From the NCBI RefSeq assembly GCF_003610455.1, contig NZ_RAQK01000001.1, positions 2,232,001 to 2,296,000 on the forward strand: DNA of 64,000 nt. The letters run 5' to 3'. This stretch comes from Sulfitobacter guttiformis. GTDB lineage: Bacteria > Pseudomonadota > Alphaproteobacteria > Rhodobacterales > Rhodobacteraceae. A program made the translations under genes and the position numbers. This document shows positions 1 to 7,922 of this stretch, piece after piece (position 1 is the first letter of the stretch; the number at the start of each line of letters is the position of its first letter). Below the pieces are notes generated by a model. It was not told the origin of the DNA, did not search any database, and saw only the letters and a list, made by a program, of their open reading frames with translations.

Positions 1-95
1 TTGTCGTGCTGTGTCGCAAGAAACAACGTTATGAATGTCAAAACGACGAGTGCGATACAAAGCCCGCCAAAAACAAAAATGCTTGCACTGAACAT
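1..95 (-). CDS. Membrane protein, N-terminus only (cut by window edge)
   Basis: Only the first 31 codons are in the window. They read from an ATG at 95 and encode an almost uninterrupted hydrophobic segment (starting MFSASIFVFGG, ending LFLATQHD), so the product starts with a membrane helix. An AAGGAA ribosome-binding site lies 8 bases before the ATG. The start is 12 bases after the stop of the coiled-coil gene on the same strand, so it is very likely the third gene of the helicase / coiled-coil operon. The family cannot be decided from this much; an SPFH/band-7-like protein or a small channel-like protein would both fit. Confidence 0.5.
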   Translation of the reverse strand, partial: MFSASIFVFGGLCIALVVLTFITLFLATQHD

Positions 96-106
96 ATCTA
101 ATTTCC

Positions 107-1681
107 TTATTCGGGCGTAGTTGGTGCGTCGGGCACATCGGGTGGGCCATCAGGCGGCACAGTCAGGTCAGTCTGTGAATCGAGCTTTGCTTGCTGCTCC
201 GCGAGAAGCGCTGTGACTTTGTTGAGTTCAGTTTCGGCGGCTCTCTGTTCATTGCGCGCTATGCTTACCGCACCGGCTGCCACGGATATGTTGGCTCGCA
301 AGCCTGCAAGCTCCTCTCTGAGTGACAAAACCTCAGGGTCGAGAGCTCTCATTTGAGCCTCCAGAGTCAGAAATTCGTTTTGCAAGGTGGCCAGCTCGGA
401 AGCGCTGCGTGTCCTTTGTTGTTCCAGGACAGCCGCCTCCGCCTGTGATGTTGTTACCTGACGCTGTGCATCTTCCGCGTCGGCCCGGAGTGACGACAGC
501 TCATTGCGTGCCATCTGCACGTTCTGCGTGCGGGTGGTCACCTCTTCGTCCAAAGCTAATTTCTGTGCTTCAAGCTCAACGAGCCGCTGTTCGGCGTCTC
601 CGATCGCCGCCAAGCGAGCGGTCTGGGCCGCGACCTCTGCTGCCAGCCGTTCTGCCTCAGCCGCCAGCGTATCGCGATTTGCTGTGGCTGCCGCCATTGC
701 TTGCCGTTCCTCTGCTAGGGCCGAGGTCTGCGCGTTTAGCTGGCTATCCAGTCCAGCAAGACGCGCCTGCGCGCCGTCGGCCTGCGCATTCAAATCACTC
801 AAACTGGCCTCGGTGGTCCCTAGCTCCGCATCTACGCGTGCGCGCTGCTGCCTGAAGTCTGCAAGGGCCTCAGTGATGCTTGTTTGTTGAGCCCGCAGGC
901 TCTCTACCGAAGCATTTAGCTCTGACAGCTCGGACCGGCGCGCATTCACCTCAGTTTCAGCTGCCACGGCGCTTTGCTCGGTTGTCGAAATACGGCTCTC
1001 TATGTCCGCCAGATCAGCCGCCCTCACCTCCAGTCTGGCGAGCGTTGCGCTAACGCGCGCAAATTCTTCTGTCGCAGCCTTAAGCTCGGCGCGCTTGGCA
1101 TCAACGGCAGGATCAAGGCTTGATCGCTCTGTTCTGAGCGCTTGCACCTGATTTTCAAGTATGTCTCGGTCTGCGGAGAGGTCGGCGACGCCACGAGTGA
1201 GCGTATCGCGCTGGGTGGTGAGGTTGCTTATCTCGGTTGCGACGGTGCGCTTGGCATCGTTCAGCTGCCGCGTTTGCATCGCAACCTGCGCAGCTTCCTC
1301 CAGTGTCTCTTCAGCAGTCGCAAGCCTTTCATCGAGCCTGCCGATCTCCGCGTCCAGTGCATCGCGACGCGAAAGGGTTGCATCACGCTCCAAAGCAGCT
1401 GCATCGCGTTCCTCGCGGCTGCGTGCGATTTCGTCTTGCCGTTCGCTCAGCGCGCCTTGCAGGTTGGTCATTTCGGTGAGTAGATCATCGCGGCTTTTCC
1501 TCAAGCGGTCATTCTCGACAGTGAGATAGTCGATGTTACCCGCAATCTCACCAAATCGCTGGTTCAACCCGTTGACATGAAAACCCAAATAGGTGAGCCC
1601 GCCCACAGATATGACAGCAAGCACTGTAACGATTTTGGTATGAATGCGCGATTTACGCGAGGTCTCGTTCGACGATGTCAA
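107..1681 (-). CDS. Membrane-anchored long coiled-coil protein
   Basis: The product is about 524 aa. A short basic N-terminus (SRKSRIHTK) precedes one membrane helix at about residues 17-35. Almost 450 residues of uninterrupted heptad-type sequence follow (rich in E, R, A, L, Q and T, almost no proline), ending in a short proline-rich tail. It is therefore expected to be an inner-membrane protein with a long rod. The start is set at a TTG at 1681 because GGAGG lies six bases upstream, inside the end of the helicase gene; a TTG at 1705 has no such site. The two genes overlap by 29 bases, which implies translational coupling and a shared role. No enzymatic domain is visible. Rods of this type resemble the tails of ZorA-like proteins, but no MotA-type helices are present, so function is open. 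Confidence 0.72.
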   Translation of the reverse strand: MTSSNETSRKSRIHTKIVTVLAVISVGGLTYLGFHVNGLNQRFGEIAGNIDYLTVENDRLRKSRDDLLTEMTNLQGALSERQDEIARSREERDAAALERDATLSRRDALDAEIGRLDERLATAEETLEEAAQVAMQTRQLNDAKRTVATEISNLTTQRDTLTRGVADLSADRDILENQVQALRTERSSLDPAVDAKRAELKAATEEFARVSATLARLEVRAADLADIESRISTTEQSAVAAETEVNARRSELSELNASVESLRAQQTSITEALADFRQQRARVDAELGTTEASLSDLNAQADGAQARLAGLDSQLNAQTSALAEERQAMAAATANRDTLAAEAERLAAEVAAQTARLAAIGDAEQRLVELEAQKLALDEEVTTRTQNVQMARNELSSLRADAEDAQRQVTTSQAEAAVLEQQRTRSASELATLQNEFLTLEAQMRALDPEVLSLREELAGLRANISVAAGAVSIARNEQRAAETELNKVTALLAEQQAKLDSQTDLTVPPDGPPDVPDAPTTPE

Positions 1682-4600
1682 GGCATGCCTCCATATCCTT
1701 GGCAAGTTCGTCCACCCAGAAGCGGCGGACTTTCCAGCCTAGTGATTTCAGTTGATGGTCTCGCCAATGGTCTGATTGCTTTCTCTGACCATCAGTATTT
1801 TCATGGAAAAATCTTCCGTCTACCTCAAGGTCGAGCTTAACCCCGTTCGCACCGAAAAGTGCAAAGTCGAGTCGGCGACCTACGATTTCATATTGAGGTT
1901 GTGGAGTAAGTCCGCGTTTCTGGAGCGCATAGAAAACCCTGCGCTCCCAATCGCTATCAAACACGCCTTCACCGACACGTTTGCGAGGCTCGGTAGCTGC
2001 CGATGCAAGGGCCGCTAAACTGCGCACTTTGCCGCTGCGCGCATACTCAAGATCACCAAAGACGTGCGCAACAGCGCGAGCACGGGAAATCGCAACATTG
2101 AGACGTCTAAAGTCTTTTTGAAGGAAACCCACAGCAGACATCGGACTAGAGGGTCCCAGTGTTGGAGAAAACAGGATCACATCGCGCTCTTGGCCTTGGA
2201 AGCCATCAATGGTTGCGACTCTGAACTCAGCGGCCTCAAGCTTATGGTCAGGGACTTTGGCGCGCACGGCCTGTTCAATCGCATGCACCTGACCGCGGAA
2301 GGGCGAAGTCACTCCGACTGTTCCCTCGTATCCGTCTTTAAGCAACAAATTTTCGAGATGTTTCACGATAGCTGCAACTTCGGCTTTGTTCACATTATTG
2401 CCACTCTGCGCGAGTGGGGCGGCAACATGATCCCAAGCCAATCCCGGTTTTTGTCCCTTTGGCGGCTTGATGCTTTCAGGATTATAGGCTGTTTTTAGCG
2501 CTCCACCGTAAAACTCCCCACTGATATATTCGACAATTGTGCCAAAAGAGCGATACTGTTGGCGCAACATGATGCGTTCGGCACCCTGTGCCCTTTGGGC
2601 AAAATCAAAGAGCGAATTGCGGCTTTGTGCATAGCGGCTCATGGACGCCGCTGGAAGATTTTGCGCTTGCATCAAGTTGCGGTCCTGCGCCTGACTCAAC
2701 CCGGGAATGAAACTCAGTTGTCGATTATCACCCACGACAACTGCTCTGCGTGCTCTGGCGAATAAAGGAAGCGCAGATGCGATATCACACTGGCTGGCTT
2801 CATCAAAAATCACTAGGTCGAATAAGCCATCAATCAAAGGCAAACGCTTTGGGGCGCCTAGAACAGAAACGAGCCAAAGTGGACGAAGCTCGACAATTTC
2901 GTTCGAGGCATCCGGTGGCACTCTGGTTTTTGAGCCTGAAAAATCCATTTCGGATTTTGCATTGTCCAAGAGCTCCCAACTCTCAGCCGAAATAGATGTG
3001 CGATTGCTAAGGATTAGGGGGAGCAGCCGATTCGCAAGTTCTGCGATTTCGTTGGTAAGCTCTACGAGATCAGTATCGGTCTCAATTTCATCCCTCTCAA
3101 AGCGAAGACGGAAGATTTCATGTTCGATCTCTGCAATAGACCAAACTTTGACATTTTTCGGAGTTTCATCCGTTTGAGTCTTTCGGAATAAACTGAATAA
3201 CCAATCCAAAAATCGCGACCATGTGTTAAGTGGCTTCTCCACTGATGGCGGTTTTTCTGTATGGGAGGTCGTATACTTTTTACGGGCGTCCATGCGGTCA
3301 AGAAGCTCTGCTAGCTCACATTCAAATTGTGCGCGAAGGGCTGAACTTGCCATGCCGAGATCACGATCTTGAGACATTTGCTGAAGCTTATCGACGAGTA
3401 ATTGATCAACCGCGCGCCGCTGTCCTTGTCCTCCTGATACCAGTTCATTGAGCACAGTAGAAAATGACCGATCTACGTCTTTTTGTGGGTCCAGAGTCCG
3501 CACGATAAATGGCGCTTCTGCTGCTATGCTATCCAAACGTTCCTGCACCGCGTCCAGAGCCTGATGGTTCTTTGAAGCCACTACGACAGAGCCACCTGCC
3601 GCCAGAACAGACGCAGCCATCGATACAATTGCCTGAGACTTCCCGGTGCCCGGCGGACCGGTCACGACTGTGAGAGGTTTTTGACATGCTTGTTGAACCG
3701 CGCCAATTTGCTCTGCGTTGAGTGGCCCCACGTTGATTGTCGGTGTCGAGCCTTCGCTGGCAGCAGGATTTATCCCCAGTAAAGGTGCAAGCGCAGTGCT
3801 CGATAGCCTCGCCTCAGGCCAAGCAGCAATTTCGTCTAAGTCTCTGATTGCTCCGGCCGTGAAGCTGCTATCATTAGGCAGGAAAAGTGCTGCCGCATCA
3901 AAAATGCCCTCATTGGCAGTGTTCAATTCGCCCGCCAACCAATCACAAGTTATCTTTCCACGTATTTGCTTTGCTGATGAATCTCTTAAGCGCGCCAGAA
4001 ACTCATCTGTTTCCAATCCAACACCGTCAGTCTTTGCAAAGACATCGGCAAGCTCGTTGGCTTTCCAGCCTGTATTTCGCGCAGTGCCACGTAGCCATTC
4101 AGGATTGATCAGCACATCATTCGTCGAGACTTCGATTTCGAGATATCCATCTACTCTTCGCCAATCTGCCGTAATCAACCCTACGGGCCAGATCGCAGGA
4201 ACACCTGATTTGCGCCCGATGGCGATTGGCCAACCGATGGCCAGAGTGTTCTCATTTGCTTCACGCCTCAATAAAGCTGCCCGGAAATTCGGGGCAAGCG
4301 CTTCACTGTCGATCTTCATCACAGTCTTCTGACCATCGGCGGGAACAAACGGCCCTTTGCCAGCAATCAGTTGCCAATTGTCACCGTGTCGATCTGGCGT
4401 CTGTGTTGTGGCCCCACGCGGGTCTGACCGAAGCGCCGATCTCCAATATCGCAGCAGAGCTTGGGGATCGAGTCGGGTAGTATCCGTCGCTAAATCTTCA
4501 TCAAATGCAGGATCAGCATATTCTGCTGTCTGCTGCGAAAAGGGAGCAGCGACCAGTGTTTCTCCCTCCAAGTCTATGGAAGCGGGACTGCTCGTTAATG

Positions 4601-4808
4601 CCTGATCAAGTGACAGCACAGGTGGCGTGGCAGGTATCCATTTTCCATTTGAAAGCCGACGAATTGATCCAGTTGCGCAAAGAGCCTCGAGCTCCGAGAG
4701 AACTGTTAGCCTACCTTGAGCGTCGAAAGATCTGCCCAGAAGCGCATACAGTTCCTCAACTGTGCGGCCGCGTGGGAAAGCTCGAATGGTGTTCAGGACA
4801 ACAGACAT
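1653..4808 (-). CDS. SF1 (UPF1-like) helicase with C-terminal Vsr-like nuclease domain
   Basis: 1051 aa. Residues 1-60 look like a winged-helix domain. A long middle domain of unknown type precedes the ATPase. The Walker A motif GPPGTGKS is at about 384-391 and Walker B (VIFDEASQ) at about 666-673. QYRS, DGFQGQERD and NVAISRAR are helicase motifs IV-VI of the Dna2/UPF1 group (AAA_11/AAA_12). The last 90 residues (from DSDWERR) match the DUF559/MTES_1575 branch of Vsr-like PD-(D/E)xK nucleases; RRLDFALF followed by LDLEVDGRFFH supplies the acidic residues. A coiled and basic insert at about 480-590 splits the ATPase. Helicase-Vsr fusions are known from antiphage systems such as Hhe, but no HEPN domain is seen here. 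The gene heads a minus-strand operon, divergent from the type I restriction operon. The ATG at 4808 has only a weak ribosome-binding site. Confidence 0.85.
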   Translation of the reverse strand: MSVVLNTIRAFPRGRTVEELYALLGRSFDAQGRLTVLSELEALCATGSIRRLSNGKWIPATPPVLSLDQALTSSPASIDLEGETLVAAPFSQQTAEYADPAFDEDLATDTTRLDPQALLRYWRSALRSDPRGATTQTPDRHGDNWQLIAGKGPFVPADGQKTVMKIDSEALAPNFRAALLRREANENTLAIGWPIAIGRKSGVPAIWPVGLITADWRRVDGYLEIEVSTNDVLINPEWLRGTARNTGWKANELADVFAKTDGVGLETDEFLARLRDSSAKQIRGKITCDWLAGELNTANEGIFDAAALFLPNDSSFTAGAIRDLDEIAAWPEARLSSTALAPLLGINPAASEGSTPTINVGPLNAEQIGAVQQACQKPLTVVTGPPGTGKSQAIVSMAASVLAAGGSVVVASKNHQALDAVQERLDSIAAEAPFIVRTLDPQKDVDRSFSTVLNELVSGGQGQRRAVDQLLVDKLQQMSQDRDLGMASSALRAQFECELAELLDRMDARKKYTTSHTEKPPSVEKPLNTWSRFLDWLFSLFRKTQTDETPKNVKVWSIAEIEHEIFRLRFERDEIETDTDLVELTNEIAELANRLLPLILSNRTSISAESWELLDNAKSEMDFSGSKTRVPPDASNEIVELRPLWLVSVLGAPKRLPLIDGLFDLVIFDEASQCDIASALPLFARARRAVVVGDNRQLSFIPGLSQAQDRNLMQAQNLPAASMSRYAQSRNSLFDFAQRAQGAERIMLRQQYRSFGTIVEYISGEFYGGALKTAYNPESIKPPKGQKPGLAWDHVAAPLAQSGNNVNKAEVAAIVKHLENLLLKDGYEGTVGVTSPFRGQVHAIEQAVRAKVPDHKLEAAEFRVATIDGFQGQERDVILFSPTLGPSSPMSAVGFLQKDFRRLNVAISRARAVAHVFGDLEYARSGKVRSLAALASAATEPRKRVGEGVFDSDWERRVFYALQKRGLTPQPQYEIVGRRLDFALFGANGVKLDLEVDGRFFHENTDGQRKQSDHWRDHQLKSLGWKVRRFWVDELAKDMEACLDIVERDLA

Positions 4809-4978
4809 GCAGTAGAAAAGCCTAGTTAAGACAGAGTTTTTGCGACAGCGGGCTTTCTGAATTTCATGATCAGTGTCACCTAATACTCAACTCGTTGCGG
4901 CTTCCATGCACTCTGCCCACACTATGGATTTTTGTGATCGTTGCAACCAGGGGTTCAGGCATTTTTACAGTAGTTTTA

Positions 4979-4995
4979 GAATGTTAGTAATATTC
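4979..4995. promoter_or_regulatory. 17-bp near-palindrome upstream of hsdM
   Basis: GAATGTT-AGT-AATATTC reads as two 7-base arms with six of seven positions complementary. It lies about 78 bases before the hsdM start, in the 236-base AT-rich gap between the divergent helicase and restriction operons. It could be an operator controlling one or both, but no cognate regulator is encoded next to it, so this is inference from symmetry and position only. Confidence 0.25.
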
Positions 4996-5072
4996 CCAAG
5001 ATCTTTGATGTAACTCTTACATTGTAGCCCGCTTTCCTGCTCCCTATGGTCCTCCAAAACAATGAGGTCACC

Positions 5073-6608
5073 ATGCTCACAGGCACCATCCGCTCCCAAG
5101 TTGATCAAATCTGGAACGCTTTCTGGTCGGGTGGCGTCTCCAATCCGCTCTCGGTGATCGAACAACTCACCTTCCTGATGTTCATCAAGCGGCTCGACGA
5201 TCTGCACACGCTGGCGGAGCGGAAGGCCGAAGACCTTGGCACCCCGATGGAGCGGCGGATTTTCCCAGAAGGCAAAGACGACAAGGGTGAGGCCTACAGC
5301 AACATGCGCTGGTCGCAGTTCAAACACTTCGAGGCGCGCGAGATGATGCGCATCGTGGATGAACACGTCTTCCCTTTCCTGCGCCAGCTGGGGGAGGAGG
5401 GCTCTTCCTACGGCACGCACATGAAGGATGCGCGGCTGGGCTTCTCCAACCCCAACCTGCTGGCCAAGGTGGTCCAAATGCTCGACGATATCGCGATGGA
5501 CGACCGCGATACCAAGGGCGACGTCTATGAATACATGCTGGGCAAGATCGCGAGCGCAGGGGCCAACGGCCAGTTCCGCACGCCGCGCCACATCATCCAG
5601 TTAATGGTGCACATCATGGCGCCCACGCCGACGGATACCATTTGCGACCCCGCCGCCGGCACTTCGGGCTTTTTGGTGCAGGCGGGGGAATACCTGCGCC
5701 AGAACCACCCGCAGATGTTGCGCAATGCGGAGCAGCGCGACCACTTCCACAATCACATGTTCCACGGTTTTGACTTCGACAGCACTATGCTGCGCATCGG
5801 GGCGATGAACATGACGCTGCACGGGATCGAGAACCCCGACATCTCCTACCGCGACAGCCTGGCAGAGGAGCATGGCGCGGACGCGGGCGCCTATTCCCTG
5901 ATCCTCGCCAATCCCCCCTTTGCCGGATCGCTGGACTATGACACCACGGCCAAGGATCTGCTCAAGATCGTGAAGACCAAAAAGACCGAGCTGCTGTTTA
6001 TGGGCCTCTTCCTGCGGCTGCTGCGCACGGGCGGGCGTGCGGCGGTGGTCGTCCCTGATGGCGTGCTCTTCGGGTCGTCCAGGGCGCACAAAGACATCCG
6101 CAAGATGCTGGTGGAGGATCACAAGCTCGACGCGATAATCAAACTGCCCTCGGGCGTGTTCCGCCCCTATGCGGGCGTGTCCTGCGCGATTGTCTTGTTT
6201 ACCAAGACGGGCGTGGGTGGCACGGGCGATGTGTGGTTCTACGACATGACCGCCGATGGCTACTCCCTTGATGACAAACGCACGGCCCTGCTCGACGAGG
6301 ACCGCATTGGTGCGACACCTGCCGCCACGCTGAGTGCGGAGGAGCACGCCAAAAACAACCTCCCCGATATTCTGGCCCGTTGGGGTGCGCTGGCGCAGGA
6401 GGGCGCACGCCCCCGCACCGCGCAAAGCTTTACCGTCCCCGCGGCAGAGATCATCGCGACCGGATCATGGGACCTCTCGCTCAACCGCTACAAAGAAATC
6501 GAGCACGCCGACGTCACCCATGCCGCCCCCGCCGACATCATCGCAGAGCTGCGCGCGCTGGAGGCAGAGATCGCCGAGGGGCTGGAGAAGCTGGAGGGGA
6601 TGTTGTGA
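5073..6608 (+). CDS. hsdM: Type I restriction-modification system, DNA methyltransferase subunit
   Basis: 511 aa from the ATG at 5073. GAGGTC just upstream serves as ribosome-binding site, and the N-terminus then matches family starts; an ATG at 5046 would add nine residues without a better site. Residues 1-130 form the HsdM N-terminal helical domain. DPAAGTSGF at 192-200 is the S-adenosylmethionine-binding motif and NPPF at 280-283 is the catalytic motif of adenine-N6 methylases. With HsdS it methylates the recognition site; with HsdR it forms the restriction complex. Its stop overlaps the hsdS start by one base (TGATG). Confidence 0.95.
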   Translation: MLTGTIRSQVDQIWNAFWSGGVSNPLSVIEQLTFLMFIKRLDDLHTLAERKAEDLGTPMERRIFPEGKDDKGEAYSNMRWSQFKHFEAREMMRIVDEHVFPFLRQLGEEGSSYGTHMKDARLGFSNPNLLAKVVQMLDDIAMDDRDTKGDVYEYMLGKIASAGANGQFRTPRHIIQLMVHIMAPTPTDTICDPAAGTSGFLVQAGEYLRQNHPQMLRNAEQRDHFHNHMFHGFDFDSTMLRIGAMNMTLHGIENPDISYRDSLAEEHGADAGAYSLILANPPFAGSLDYDTTAKDLLKIVKTKKTELLFMGLFLRLLRTGGRAAVVVPDGVLFGSSRAHKDIRKMLVEDHKLDAIIKLPSGVFRPYAGVSCAIVLFTKTGVGGTGDVWFYDMTADGYSLDDKRTALLDEDRIGATPAATLSAEEHAKNNLPDILARWGALAQEGARPRTAQSFTVPAAEIIATGSWDLSLNRYKEIEHADVTHAAPADIIAELRALEAEIAEGLEKLEGML

Positions 6609-7783
6609 TGAGCATCTCCGAAGTTAGAGAACTTGGCGATGTTGCTGATTTTTTGTCGGGGTTTGCTTGGAAAGCCAAGCAGTTTTCAGACGAGCCAACC
6701 GGGATGCCGATTATTCGCATACAAAATGTTGGCTCCGATGCATCGACAGCTTTTAAATATTGGCCGGACTCATTTGCGGATCGCTTTGTCATTTCAACAG
6801 GAGATCTTTTACTCACCTTGTCAGGAAGCTTTAGAACGGTCGTCTGGTCAGGACCTGATGCTCTACTTAATCAAAGAATAGTCAAAGTCACTCCACGAGT
6901 GAATACGGATACTCGATGGCTCTTTTACGCATTAGAGGAGGCAATGGCACGTATTGCAAAAATGGGCAGACATGCTTTGGTCAGCAATGTTGCGCTGAGC
7001 GATCTAAGGGAACTAAAGATCAATGTCCCACCACTAGAGGAGCAAAAGCGGATTGCGGGGATACTGGATCAGGCGGACGCGCTCCGCCGCCTGCGCACGC
7101 GCGCCCTCGGCAAACTCAACACCCTCGGCCAAGCGATTTTTCATGAGATGTTTGGGGATCCTGTTTCCAATGTTATTGGCTTCCAGCAGGTCCGATTTCA
7201 TGAGTTGGTGCCCCAAATTGACAGTGGTTGGAGCCCAAAGTGTCTTGACCGACCTGCGGACAGTGACGAGTGGGGCATTTTAAAACTATCAGCAGTCACC
7301 AGCGGAAGGTTCAGTGCATCAGAAAACAAAGCATTGCCTGACCATGAAACGCCAAAGGCGCAGCACGCTGTCAGAAAGGGTGATATCCTTTTTACCCGAA
7401 AGAACACCAAAGATCTGGTCGCGGCCACGGTGTTGGTGGACGCAGATCATAGCCGTCTACTGCTACCCGACCTGATCTTTCGGTTTCGGGTAGGTGACAG
7501 CAATTCCATCGATCCAGTCTATTTTCAGGCACTTTTGTCTTTCCCCACGAAGCGCCGCAGCATTCAAAAGCTTTCGGGCGGATCTGCTGGATCAATGCCT
7601 AATATCTCCAAAGCGAAACTTCGAGAGGTTCAAATCGAGCTTCCTCCGATTGACCAGCAACGGGAGTATTGCCGACGCATGGCTGCCGTTGAACAGGTCA
7701 ACACAATACAAGTCCATGAATTGCGAAAGACTGAAACCCTCTTCGCCTCCCTCCAACACGGCGCCTTTCGCGGGGAACTGTAA
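6608..7783 (+). CDS. hsdS: Type I restriction-modification system, specificity subunit
   Basis: 391 aa, with the ATG overlapping the hsdM stop. There are two target-recognition domains, at about residues 1-150 and 195-340. Each ends in a helical spacer: the first contains LEEQKRIAGILDQADALR, the second IDQQREYCRRMAAVEQV. These are the conserved regions that set the distance between the two half-sites and dock HsdM. The recognition domains have lower GC and more irregular codon use than hsdM, as usual for this fast-exchanging part of the system. The DNA site cannot be predicted from sequence alone. The gene appears intact and full-length. Confidence 0.94.
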   Translation: MSISEVRELGDVADFLSGFAWKAKQFSDEPTGMPIIRIQNVGSDASTAFKYWPDSFADRFVISTGDLLLTLSGSFRTVVWSGPDALLNQRIVKVTPRVNTDTRWLFYALEEAMARIAKMGRHALVSNVALSDLRELKINVPPLEEQKRIAGILDQADALRRLRTRALGKLNTLGQAIFHEMFGDPVSNVIGFQQVRFHELVPQIDSGWSPKCLDRPADSDEWGILKLSAVTSGRFSASENKALPDHETPKAQHAVRKGDILFTRKNTKDLVAATVLVDADHSRLLLPDLIFRFRVGDSNSIDPVYFQALLSFPTKRRSIQKLSGGSAGSMPNISKAKLREVQIELPPIDQQREYCRRMAAVEQVNTIQVHELRKTETLFASLQHGAFRGEL

Positions 7784-7922
7784 CCGCCTCACACTCTACG
7801 GTTGAGCGGACATCAATTCCGCCCTAACGTCTGTCCATGACAGGACTTTCCCCATGACCCAATTTGCCACTCCTGTTTAACTTCATCAGGCCTTGGCCAC
7901 CCCTTGTTCGTAGAGTGCCGCC

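Noticed and set aside
5601-6425. Minus-strand open frame (274 codons)
   Set aside because: Shadow of hsdM, whose motifs are all present in the plus strand.
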